NCBI GenBank assembly: GCA_024638355.1
Contig: JAHEKO010000242.1
Coordinates: forward strand, 1 to 6,148
Direction of reading: 5' to 3'
Length of the DNA: 6,148 nucleotides
From: Acidobacteriota bacterium
GTDB lineage: Bacteria > Acidobacteriota > Thermoanaerobaculia > Multivoradales > JAHEKO01
Of this stretch, positions 1 through 5,900 are shown piece by piece. The notes beneath the pieces were generated by a model. That model did no database searches. It saw only the letters and a list, made by a program, of their open reading frames with translations, and was not told the origin of the DNA. Position 1 is the first letter of the stretch. The number at the start of each line of letters is the position of its first letter. The position numbers were made by a program, and so were the translations under genes.

Positions 1-495
1 GCTCGAGTAGACCTCGATCCAGTCGCGGTACGGGTTGTCTCCTTGTGCGGGGGCAAGGCTCTGTCCGAGGAAGGCATAGAGGCGCAAGCAAGGAGTCATC
101 GCGGCAACGATCTCGCTCGGCTCGGCCGACCAGGCGGTGTGCCTGAGAAAGTTCGAGTAGGCGGAGGTCGCGCGTCTCGGCGCGACCTGTTCGAGGTCGA
201 TCCTCAGGCTATTCGCGTATCTGGCGTGGAGCTTGAGCTCCTCGAGGACGCCACCGGCGAGATTGAGCAAGGTGCGTACGTGCTCCGGGGCGTCGGTACA
301 CTTCGCCGCCGCCAGGCAGTAGGCGCCGAGAAAGGAGCGTAGGAAGAAAGCGTCCTGGGCGACGTAGCCTTTGAAGGCCTCGGGGTCCAGCGTGCCGTCG
401 GAGAGACCGCGTACGAAGGGGTGTTGGAGGCAGCGCGACGCCAAGTCCCAGCTATGCCGCCAGAGTCTCTCGTGAAGAGGAGTACTGCCCGTCAC
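1..495 (-). CDS. tenA: TenA-family aminopyrimidine aminohydrolase / thiaminase II, Cys type (partial, 3' end off window)
   Basis: Family role: TenA enzymes of the catalytic-Cys type hydrolyse aminopyrimidine breakdown products of thiamin to HMP (thiamin salvage) and can cleave thiamin itself; they are cytoplasmic all-helical proteins. Seen: 165 codons from a GTG at 493-495, open to the left edge without a stop. The N-terminal part reads LHERLWRHSWDLA. It is followed by YVAQDAFFLRSF (residues 44-55), whose Asp48 matches the conserved pyrimidine-binding Asp, then SAYSNF (111-116), then MTPCLRLY (133-140), with Cys136 at the nucleophile position and a Tyr four residues on. The C-terminal Glu-x-x-Phe-Trp region lies outside the window. 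The family is usually about 220 residues, so roughly a quarter is missing. The GTG start is chosen because an AGGG lies 9 nt upstream and the family N-terminus fits; no in-frame ATG exists nearby. It begins 11 bp after the stop of the TenA_E gene, so the two are probably cotranscribed. Confidence 0.88.
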   Translation of the reverse strand, partial: MTGSTPLHERLWRHSWDLASRCLQHPFVRGLSDGTLDPEAFKGYVAQDAFFLRSFLGAYCLAAAKCTDAPEHVRTLLNLAGGVLEELKLHARYANSLRIDLEQVAPRRATSAYSNFLRHTAWSAEPSEIVAAMTPCLRLYAFLGQSLAPAQGDNPYRDWIEVYSS

Positions 496-506
496 CGCCT
501 GGGTCC

Positions 507-1118
507 CTAGCCTCTCCAGGTCATCCGCCAGAAGTCGTGCTCGTGGCGCATCACTTCGTTGAAGGCCAGCTGCTGGCCGGGATCGGCATAGGTGTCGGCG
601 AGTCGCAGAAGCTCGGCCACGTAGCGCTGAAACTCGGCGCTGGTCCAGCGATCGATGAACTCGGCGTAGGGGCCCGTTGCTTCGAGATTCCCCCAGGCGA
701 CCGTATAGGCAACCTCGACCCCGTAGATGATTGCCAGCAGGACCGCGAACGGATCGGAGAAGGCGGACGCGACAAGGAAGTCGATATATCGGCGGCAGGT
801 CGGGTGGGCTGCAGCGCCGAGGTCGAGACTGCGCGCTTCGGCATGGCCCTCGAACCAAGCGAGCTCGGCATCGAGCGCGGCCAGACCGCCGATCAAGGTG
901 CTCTGCGCCGGCCGCGGTGTGCGCGAGGCGGTTAGCGCCATGAAGCGCGTGAAACCTCGGACAAATAGGTAGTCCTGAACCAGCCAGCGTTGGAAGGCCT
1001 CCTCTGGGAGCGAGCCGTCGCCGACCGCGTCGAGGAAGCGCGCCGTGACTCCCCGGCGCCAGAGCTCGCCGGCACCGGTGGCGAGGCGGGACTGCTCGAA
1101 GGTCTCAATCAGAGACAT
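507..1118 (-). CDS. TenA_E-type thiamin pyrimidine salvage protein (TenA family, lacks catalytic Cys)
   Basis: Complete 203-residue protein of the TenA/THI-4/PQQC-like helical fold. Seen: RWLVQDYLFVRGF (residues 44-56) carries the conserved QDY with Asp49. At the position where Cys-type TenA has its nucleophile the sequence is IIYGVEVAYTVAW (130-142), with Glu135 and no Cys. The C-terminal EVMRHEHDFW (188-197) supplies the family's Glu-x-x-Phe-Trp, with Glu193. A Glu in this helix and no Cys is the hallmark of the TenA_E subgroup, known from plants and bacteria to act on amino- and formylamino-pyrimidine products of thiamin damage. The ATG at 1118 is chosen over an in-frame start 27 codons upstream: a GGAAGAGAG ribosome site lies 8 nt before it at 1127-1135, and the upstream extension is Arg-rich and unlike the family. 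The Cys-type paralogue follows 11 bp downstream, which supports a joint role in pyrimidine salvage. The exact substrate is inferred. Confidence 0.87.
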   Translation of the reverse strand: MSLIETFEQSRLATGAGELWRRGVTARFLDAVGDGSLPEEAFQRWLVQDYLFVRGFTRFMALTASRTPRPAQSTLIGGLAALDAELAWFEGHAEARSLDLGAAAHPTCRRYIDFLVASAFSDPFAVLLAIIYGVEVAYTVAWGNLEATGPYAEFIDRWTSAEFQRYVAELLRLADTYADPGQQLAFNEVMRHEHDFWRMTWRG

Positions 1119-1263
1119 GGCATGGTCTCTCTTCCGCTCTGGTCGCCGGGCAGGTCGGCGCCGTTCAAGTCGCTCGTGCTCCAAGATACCAGCTGACAAT
1201 GGTTGTGCCGCGGGCAGGAAGATTCGGAGGACTGTGAATCCCCTTAGCGCCGGGCCCTACAGC

Positions 1264-1296
1264 GTGCCCAGACCACTATCCAGTGTCGGGCACTGG
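1264..1296 (-). promoter_or_regulatory. Two mutually exclusive hairpins upstream of the tenA pair (candidate RNA switch or operator)
   Basis: Seen on the plus strand: GTGCCC (1264-1269) pairs with GGGCAC (1288-1293). Inside it GACCACT (1271-1277) pairs with AGTGTC (1282-1287) with one bulged C. Base 1270 is also bulged and the loop is the four bases 1278-1281, so there are 12 pairs in all. The right half also pairs differently: CCAGTG (1280-1285) with CACTGG (1291-1296) around a 5-nt loop. Both structures use 1282-1285 and 1291-1293, so they cannot form together. In a minus-strand transcript towards the tenA pair, the small hairpin would be made first and the large one could replace it. Function is inference: it could be an attenuator-like element, a DNA operator, or the 3' end of the upstream transcript. 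Confidence 0.4.
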
Positions 1297-1328
1297 AGGG
1301 TGGGGATCAACTCCCGCCGTGCTCGTCG

Positions 1329-1352
1329 CGTGTCTCCAGAATAAGAGACACG
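1329..1352 (-). other. Perfect 8-bp stem-loop downstream of the DUF4440-like gene
   Basis: CGTGTCTC (1329-1336) and GAGACACG (1345-1352) are exact reverse complements around the 8-nt loop at 1337-1344. It lies about 90 nt after the stop of the minus-strand exported-protein gene. It could end or protect that transcript. However, no T-tract follows on either strand, so it is not a standard intrinsic terminator. Confidence 0.35.
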
Positions 1353-1440
1353 GCCGATTCGGATGAAAGCCCGCGCGGACCAACTGGAGATGACGCTCCG
1401 AGGCCTGATGCGGCCCTGCAGTTGCGCGCCGAGGGATGGC

Positions 1441-2388
1441 TCAGAGGCCGGTCAGCTCGCGGATCAGCTCGGGGGTGGCGACGAGGACTTCGGGCGGCTC
1501 CGAGCGGACGGCGACGGTGCCACGCTCGAAGACCCGATCGAGGCCGGACGCGAAGACCACCGGGCCGAACTCTTCGGCGAGGGCTCGGGTGATCGCCTCG
1601 ATCTCGTCGGCGCGAATGTGAATCCACACATGGCCCAGGGGGCCGTCGTTGAACATGAGCTCGACGTCGCGCTCCGCGCCGAGGATGGCCAAGCCGAAGC
1701 AGTTGATCTGGGTCTGCGCGGTGAACGGGGCGGCCATCTCGCCGGTGTAGTGGAGCTCCTCGGTGCGCTCGCAGTCCTCCTCGAGCAGGGATCGGAGCGC
1801 TTCGGCCGGCTGACCGATCTGGATGGCACGCGGTAGGAGTGGCCCGGTGGCTCCGAGCGGGAGCGCCGCCAGGGGTATCCACACCTCGTGCAGGTGCAGC
1901 CATTCGACGCCGTTGGGCAGGTCGGGCACGACCCCGAACAGGACCGAGCTCAGCCGGCCGATGCGCTTGCCGCTGAGCTCGTGCCACTCCTCGTAGGTGG
2001 CCAGTGCGTACCCCTCTCCCTGCTGGTGCAGCCGGAAGCTCTCGATGCGGATCTCGCCCGGCTCTTCGCGCCAGCGGCCGTGCGCGCGGCGGATGGCTTC
2101 GACGATCGGCTCGCGCTCGATCACCTCGCCGTCGGGGTCGATGATCACGAAGCTCGAAGCGATCACGTCGCCGAAGCGGCGGAACGCCTCGTCGGTATCG
2201 GGCAGCTCGGCGTTCGACCACTCTTCGAGGAAGCGGTGGAGCTCGACGATCTCGGCTTCGCAGCGCTCCTCGAGCGTTCGCCCGTCCGCCGCGAGCGCGG
2301 GCGCGGCCAGCGCCAGCACGAGTGCCGGCAAGAGGGTCGAGACAGACCGGGGGAGGGTCGTAGACGTCAACGGGAAGGAGTCTCTCAC
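1441..2388 (-). CDS. Exported two-domain protein with NTF2-like (DUF4440/SnoaL-type) domain
   Basis: 315 residues with a probable Sec signal peptide: a short polar N-terminus with Arg14, the hydrophobic stretch LLPALVLALAAPALA (19-33) and an ALA-A cleavage site after residue 33. Residues 43-175 look like an NTF2-like domain of the DUF4440 kind: EIVELHRFLEEWSNAEL (46-62), RRFGDVIASSFVIIDPDG (70-87), a conserved AHG (102-104), ATYEEW (130-135), RLSSVLFG (145-152) and WLHLHEVW (163-170). Residues 190-310 form a second domain that I do not recognise. It has two Cys (206 and 230, possibly a disulfide) and the stretch ELMFNDGPLGHVWIHI (243-258). The start is uncertain. GTG at 2388 gives a 33-residue signal peptide and an in-frame TTG at 2370 a 27-residue one; neither has a strong ribosome site. 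The frame stays open far upstream, but that extension is antisense to the carbamoyltransferase and is rejected. The biochemical role is unknown. It is divergently transcribed from the SxtIJK-like operon, and a functional link is not shown. Confidence 0.8.
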   Translation of the reverse strand: MRDSFPLTSTTLPRSVSTLLPALVLALAAPALAADGRTLEERCEAEIVELHRFLEEWSNAELPDTDEAFRRFGDVIASSFVIIDPDGEVIEREPIVEAIRRAHGRWREEPGEIRIESFRLHQQGEGYALATYEEWHELSGKRIGRLSSVLFGVVPDLPNGVEWLHLHEVWIPLAALPLGATGPLLPRAIQIGQPAEALRSLLEEDCERTEELHYTGEMAAPFTAQTQINCFGLAILGAERDVELMFNDGPLGHVWIHIRADEIEAITRALAEEFGPVVFASGLDRVFERGTVAVRSEPPEVLVATPELIRELTGL

Positions 2389-2461
2389 AGAGGCGAGACG
2401 GTGTTGGAAAGCGGCTGCCCGGTGGCGCCCGGAAGGCCTCAACCCCACCCGCGAAACGCTG

Positions 2462-2467
2462 TATATT
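2462..2467 (+). promoter_or_regulatory. Candidate -10 element for the carbamoyltransferase operon
   Basis: TATATT matches the sigma-70 -10 consensus in 5 of 6 positions. It sits in the only AT-rich patch of the 96-bp divergent gap (2389-2484). A poor -35 candidate, TCAACC, lies 17 bp upstream at 2439-2444. Transcription from here would start about 11 nt before the ATG at 2485, giving a very short leader. The weak GAGA at 2475-2478 would then be near the 5' end. The same patch read on the other strand could serve the divergent gene. Confidence 0.35.
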
Positions 2468-2484
2468 CGCGTTCGAGAAAACGG

Positions 2485-5397
2485 ATGAGCGGCAAGCCGG
2501 GCAACGAGTCGACAGCGATCCTGGGGATCTCCGCCTTCTACCACGACTCGGCGGCCGCCCTGGTGGTGGACGGCGAGATCGTCGCCGCGGCGCAGGAGGA
2601 GCGCTTCAGCCGCGACAAGCACGACGAGCGCTTTCCCACCCGCGCGATCGAGTATTGCCTGGAGGAGGCGGGGCTCGCTCCGGAGGAGCTCGACTACGTC
2701 GGCTTCTACGACAAGCCGGTGCTCAAGTTCGAGCGGCTGCTCGAGACCTACCTCGCCTACGCGCCGGCGGGCTTCCCTTCGTTTCTCAAGGCGATGCCCG
2801 TCTGGCTCAAGCGCAAGCTCTACCTGCCCCGAGAGATGCGCAACGCGCTCGACGGCGCCTTCGAGAGCCGCTTCGTCTTCACCGAGCACCACGAGTCGCA
2901 CGCCGCCAGCGCGTTCTTCCCTTCGCCTTTCGAGGAGGCGGCGATCCTGACCCTCGACGGGGTCGGGGAGTGGGCCACCGCCACCTGCGGTGTCGGGCGA
3001 GGCAACCGCGTCGAGCTCACCCAGGAGCTGCACTTCCCGCACTCGCTCGGCCTGCTCTACTCGGCTTTCACCTACTACTGCGGCTTCGCGGTCAACAACG
3101 GCGAGTACAAGCTGATGGGGCTGGCGCCGTACGGCAAGCCGACCTACACCGACGTCATCCTCGAGAAGCTGATCGACCTCAAGCCGGACGGATCGTTCCG
3201 CCTCGACATGTCGTACTTCAACTACTGCCAGGGCCTGACGATGACGTCGGAGAAGTTCCACCGGCTGTTCGGAGCACCGCCGCGGCGGCAAGACGAGCCG
3301 TCCGAGGGAATGTACGTCGACCTGGCGGCCTCGATCCAGAAGGTGACCGAGGAAGTGATGCTGCGCTCGGCCGCGCATCTGCACCGCACCACCGGCATGA
3401 AGGACCTCTGCCTGGCGGGAGGCGTGGCGCTCAACTGCGTGGGCAACGGCCGCATCCTGCGCGAGGGGCCGTTCGAGCGGATCTGGATCCAGCCGGCGGC
3501 GGGCGACGCCGGCGGCGCCCTGGGAGTGGCGCAGTTCATCTGGTACCAGCTGCTCGACAACCCCCGCCGCCCGCGTCCGGAAGATCTGCAGGGAGGCTCG
3601 CTCCTCGGCGTCGAGTTCGGCGAGCGTGAGGTCGAGTCGTTCCTGGCCTCGGTCGAGGCCGAGTGGCGCCGCTTCGACGACGACGCGTCGCTCTTCGAGC
3701 ACGTCGCGAGCGAGATCGCCGACCACAAGGTGGTGAGCTGGTTCCAGGGCCGGATGGAGTTCGGGCCCCGGGCGCTGGGATCGCGCAGCATTCTGGGCGA
3801 CGCCCGCGATCCGCGGATGCAGTCGGTGATCAATCAGAAGGTGAAGTTTCGCGAGAGCTTCCGGCCCTTCGCCCCCGTGGTGCTGGTCGAGCACGCCCAC
3901 GAGTTCTTCGGCCTCGAAGAGGGGCAGGAGAGCCCCTACATGCTGCTGGTGGCTCCGGTGCGGGAAGAGAAGCGGCTGCCGATTCCGCCGGACCTCCAGG
4001 GCGTCGAGGGAATCGACATGCTGCGCCAGCGGCGTTCGGAGATTCCGTCGGTGACCCACGTCGACTATTCGGCGCGCGTGCAGACGGTCGACCCGGTGCG
4101 CCACGGGCTTCTGCGGCCGCTCATGGAGGCCTTCGAGCGCCGCACCGGTTGTCCGGTCATGGTCAACACCAGCTTCAACCTCGGCTGGGAGCCGATCGTC
4201 TGCTCGCCGGCCGATGCCTACCGCACCTTCATGTCGTCCGACATCGACGTACTCTGCATGGGCCGCCACGTCCTCACCAAGAGCAAGCAGCCGGCGGTGG
4301 TCCGCGCGCGGGCCCTGCGTTCCGGCGGCGGTCTCGGAGCCCCGTTCACCAGCCCGTGCTGCAAGGCCTCGCTCGAGCCCGCCGACGGCAACGCGCTCTG
4401 CGCGGAGTGCGGCCGCTGCTTTCCGATCGACGACGGCATCCCTCAGCTCTTCTGGCCCGAGGACGACGAGGGAATCAACGACACGACCGAGATGGTGAAG
4501 GCGTTTTACGAGGAGACGCCCTTTCCCAACTACGACGATCGCGACTCGGTGGGGGCCCTGATCGAGAAGTCGCGCCGGGGTCTTTTCGCGCGCAAGCTCG
4601 ACGAGTCGATTCCCTACAACAGCTCGGTGTTGGAGGTCGGCTGCGGCACCGGCCAGATGGCCAACTTCCTCGGCATCGGCTGCCGCCAGCTGGTCGCGAC
4701 CGACATCTGCATGAACTCGCTACGCCTGGGCGAGGCCTTCCGCCGCGAGAACGGACTCGACCGGGTCACTTTCGCCCAGATGAACCTCTTCCGCCCGGCG
4801 CTCGAGCCCGAGTCGTTCGACGTGGTGATCTGCAACGGCGTGCTGCACCATACTCCGGCGCCGCGTCGCGGCTTCGAGAGCCTGGTGTCGCTGGTGCGCC
4901 CGGGCGGCCACCTGCTGGTCGGCCTCTACAACCGCTACGGCCGGCTGCTCACCGACCTGCGCCGGCAGATCTTCCGCCTCACCGGCGGCCGGCTGCGATC
5001 GATCGATCCGGTCCTGCGGCAAGCGGGAATGAGCGACGCCAAGCGGCGCGCCTGGTTCGCCGACCAGTATCGTCATCCGCACGAGTCGAAGCACACCTTC
5101 GGTGAGGTGCTCGGTTGGTTCGACGGCGCCGGACTCGAGTTCGTGCGCGGGCTGCCGGCGATGCGCAGCGTCGACGACGGCATGGCCGGAAGGAGCCTTT
5201 TCGAGCCGCAGCCGCGCGGCGGCTCGCTCGACCGCCTGCTCGCCCAAATCACGGAAATCGTGGCGCCCGGCCAGCGGGAAGGCGGTCTGTTCGTGATGAT
5301 CGCCCGCAAGCCCGGCGGCCGACGGCCCAGTGGGCAGGCCGTGGCTGCGACCCAGCGCGAGAGCGAGATCTCGCTCCGGCCGAGCGTGGTGTCCTGA
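2485..5397 (+). CDS. SxtI/NodU/CmcH-family O-carbamoyltransferase fused to a Trm112-like zinc ribbon and SAM methyltransferase
   Basis: 970 residues in one unbroken frame. The family uses carbamoyl phosphate and ATP to make carbamoyl-adenylate and transfers the carbamoyl group to a hydroxyl. Seen: the N-terminal ASKHA/Kae1-like domain runs from about 12 to 370, with GISAFYHDSAAAL (14-26), HHESHAASAFF (135-145), TLDGVGEW (156-163), NNGEYKLMGLAPYG (204-217), AGGVALNCVGNG (311-322) and AAGDAGGALG (338-347). By analogy with TobZ and Kae1, His135, His139, Asp158 and Asp341 form the metal/active site. The C-terminal YrdC-like carbamoyltransferase domain runs from about 375 to 600, with GRMEFGPRALGSRSILGD (422-439), KFRESFRPFAPV (454-465) and VNTSFNLGWEP (560-570). 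A zinc-ribbon-like segment follows at 618-655 (Cys626, Cys639, Cys642, plus Cys625 and Cys645). The methyltransferase spans about 668-942, with FYEETPFPNY (674-683), SAM motif VLEVGCGTG (715-723), VATD (737-740), FDVVICNGVLHH (778-789) and VRPGGHLLVGLYN (804-816). SxtI-like enzymes are usually about 600 residues. The last 28 residues look disordered. The ATG follows a weak GAGA with 6 nt spacing. The stop overlaps the start of the SxtJ gene. The substrate is unknown. Confidence 0.92.
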   Translation: MSGKPGNESTAILGISAFYHDSAAALVVDGEIVAAAQEERFSRDKHDERFPTRAIEYCLEEAGLAPEELDYVGFYDKPVLKFERLLETYLAYAPAGFPSFLKAMPVWLKRKLYLPREMRNALDGAFESRFVFTEHHESHAASAFFPSPFEEAAILTLDGVGEWATATCGVGRGNRVELTQELHFPHSLGLLYSAFTYYCGFAVNNGEYKLMGLAPYGKPTYTDVILEKLIDLKPDGSFRLDMSYFNYCQGLTMTSEKFHRLFGAPPRRQDEPSEGMYVDLAASIQKVTEEVMLRSAAHLHRTTGMKDLCLAGGVALNCVGNGRILREGPFERIWIQPAAGDAGGALGVAQFIWYQLLDNPRRPRPEDLQGGSLLGVEFGEREVESFLASVEAEWRRFDDDASLFEHVASEIADHKVVSWFQGRMEFGPRALGSRSILGDARDPRMQSVINQKVKFRESFRPFAPVVLVEHAHEFFGLEEGQESPYMLLVAPVREEKRLPIPPDLQGVEGIDMLRQRRSEIPSVTHVDYSARVQTVDPVRHGLLRPLMEAFERRTGCPVMVNTSFNLGWEPIVCSPADAYRTFMSSDIDVLCMGRHVLTKSKQPAVVRARALRSGGGLGAPFTSPCCKASLEPADGNALCAECGRCFPIDDGIPQLFWPEDDEGINDTTEMVKAFYEETPFPNYDDRDSVGALIEKSRRGLFARKLDESIPYNSSVLEVGCGTGQMANFLGIGCRQLVATDICMNSLRLGEAFRRENGLDRVTFAQMNLFRPALEPESFDVVICNGVLHHTPAPRRGFESLVSLVRPGGHLLVGLYNRYGRLLTDLRRQIFRLTGGRLRSIDPVLRQAGMSDAKRRAWFADQYRHPHESKHTFGEVLGWFDGAGLEFVRGLPAMRSVDDGMAGRSLFEPQPRGGSLDRLLAQITEIVAPGQREGGLFVMIARKPGGRRPSGQAVAATQRESEISLRPSVVS
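5361..5376. repeat. Perfect 16-bp palindrome at the 3' end of the carbamoyltransferase gene
   Basis: GAGCGAGATCTCGCTC equals its own reverse complement. It lies inside the codons for the disordered C-terminal tail, 20 bp before the start of the SxtJ-like gene. It might be a protein-binding site or form a short RNA hairpin near the translational junction. It may also be a chance product of repetitive Glu/Ser codons in high-GC DNA. Confidence 0.4.
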
Positions 5398-5813
5398 TGG
5401 CGCTCATCGACCTCAACCTCCGGCCGGGAAGCCGCGATCTGCGCTGGTTCGGCGTGATCGTGCTGGTGATGTTCGCGATGATCGGCGGGCTGGTCTACTG
5501 GCGCACCGGAGCGCTGCGTCTACCCGCGATCCTCTGGGGGATCGGCGGTGGCCTGTGCCTGCTCTACTACGCGATCGAGCCCCTGCGGGTGCCTCTCTTC
5601 CGAGTGTGGATGCTGCTCTTGTTTCCCATCGGCTGGACGGTGTCGCACCTGGTGCTCGGTTTGATCTACCTGTTCCTCTTCGCGCCGATCGGCCTCGTCA
5701 TGCGGCTGTTCGGACGCGATCCCATGCAGCGCCGCTGGCGGCCCGAGGCGGAGTCCTACTGGATCGACCGCAAGCGCGCGAGCGACCTCAAGGGCTATTT
5801 TCGACAGTTCTAG
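5397..5813 (+). CDS. sxtJ: SxtJ-family membrane protein
   Basis: 138 residues matching the SxtJ membrane family, named for the gene next to the carbamoyltransferase sxtI in saxitoxin clusters. Its biochemical role is not established. Seen: a short cytoplasm-like N-terminus with DLRWFGV (14-20), a first hydrophobic segment at about 18-35, a second at 43-60 ending in IEPLRVPLFRVW (60-71), and a long hydrophobic stretch at 72-103 that could be one or two passes. The conserved family tail is APIGLVMRLFGRDPM (96-110), then SYWIDR (120-125) and a terminal FRQF. The ATG shares one base with the TGA of the preceding gene (TGATG, 5395-5399). No separate ribosome site is visible, so translation is probably coupled to that of the carbamoyltransferase. 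A role as membrane anchor or partner for the carbamoyltransferase is inferred from this fixed gene neighbourhood. Confidence 0.88.
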   Translation: MALIDLNLRPGSRDLRWFGVIVLVMFAMIGGLVYWRTGALRLPAILWGIGGGLCLLYYAIEPLRVPLFRVWMLLLFPIGWTVSHLVLGLIYLFLFAPIGLVMRLFGRDPMQRRWRPEAESYWIDRKRASDLKGYFRQF

Positions 5814-5814
5814 C

Positions 5815-5880
5815 CTGACCTTCTCAGCCGCTTCCTACTGCGCCGTGCCGGCTCGCGACGAACGCCGGTGATAAGGTCAG
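5815..5880 (+). repeat. Inverted repeat spanning the SxtJ-SxtK intergenic gap
   Basis: CTGACCTT (5815-5822) and AAGGTCAG (5873-5880) are exact reverse complements 50 nt apart. The left arm starts two bases after the SxtJ stop and the right arm ends 20 bases before the GTG of the DUF5989 gene. Between them a further GCCGGC/GCCGGT pairing is possible with a G-T pair. The folded RNA could tune expression of the last gene. No T-tract follows, so it does not look like a terminator. Confidence 0.35.
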
Positions 5881-5888
5881 CATGTAGT

Positions 5889-5893
5889 GGGAG
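5889..5893 (+). promoter_or_regulatory. Ribosome binding site deciding the DUF5989 start
   Basis: GGGAG lies 7 nt before the GTG at 5901. The alternative in-frame GTG at 5868 has no purine-rich sequence at the proper distance, so this site favours the shorter 70-residue product. Confidence 0.6.
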
Positions 5894-5900
5894 CCCGACG

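Larger units (their letters stand above)
1119..1440. other. 322-bp intergenic region upstream of the tenA pair
   Basis: No credible gene is seen here. The stretch separates the tenA pair from the stop of the exported DUF4440-like gene, both on the minus strand. It is the 5' region of the tenA pair and the 3' region of the upstream gene. I looked for a TPP riboswitch on the minus strand (CTGAGA block and ACCTGATCTGGATAATGCCAGCG-like core elements) and saw none. What stands out is a long imperfect hairpin at 1264-1293 overlapping a second one at 1280-1296, and a perfect 8-bp stem-loop at 1329-1352, each listed separately. No convincing -35/-10 pair for the tenA pair could be picked by eye. Confidence 0.6.

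Noticed and set aside
43..935. Plus-strand frames at 43-342 and 537-935 opposite the tenA genes
   Set aside because: Both are antisense to genes with clear TenA motifs and show no family resemblance.
1119..1199. Upstream start at 1199 adding 27 residues to the TenA_E protein
   Set aside because: The extension is Arg-rich and outside the family, and a good ribosome site precedes the internal ATG at 1118.
1119..1440. TPP riboswitch upstream of the tenA pair
   Set aside because: Expected from the gene function, but neither of the conserved core blocks could be found on the minus strand.
1307..2221. 304-residue minus-strand frame overlapping the exported-protein gene
   Set aside because: It is extremely Arg/Pro-rich with no recognisable domain. 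The alternative frame on the same strand has a signal peptide and a clear NTF2-like domain.
2405..2418. Sigma-54-like promoter (GG and GC elements) before the carbamoyltransferase
   Set aside because: The GG to GC spacing is 9 rather than 10 bases and the flanking consensus is poor.
2389..4269. Very long open frame on the minus strand extending the DUF4440-like gene upstream, antisense to the carbamoyltransferase
   Set aside because: The extension is Arg/Glu/Leu/His-rich low-complexity sequence with no family motif. It mirrors the codon bias of the well-supported plus-strand gene, and a signal peptide begins only near 2388.
2655..5105. Long plus-strand frames inside the carbamoyltransferase-methyltransferase gene (2655-3629 and 3663-5105)
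   Set aside because: They are Arg/Ala/Gly/Pro-rich frame-shifted readings of high-GC coding DNA. The main frame carries all the catalytic motifs.
5868..5900. Earlier GTG start for the DUF5989 gene at 5868
   Set aside because: It has no ribosome binding sequence, whereas the GTG at 5901 has GGGAG at a 7-nt spacing.
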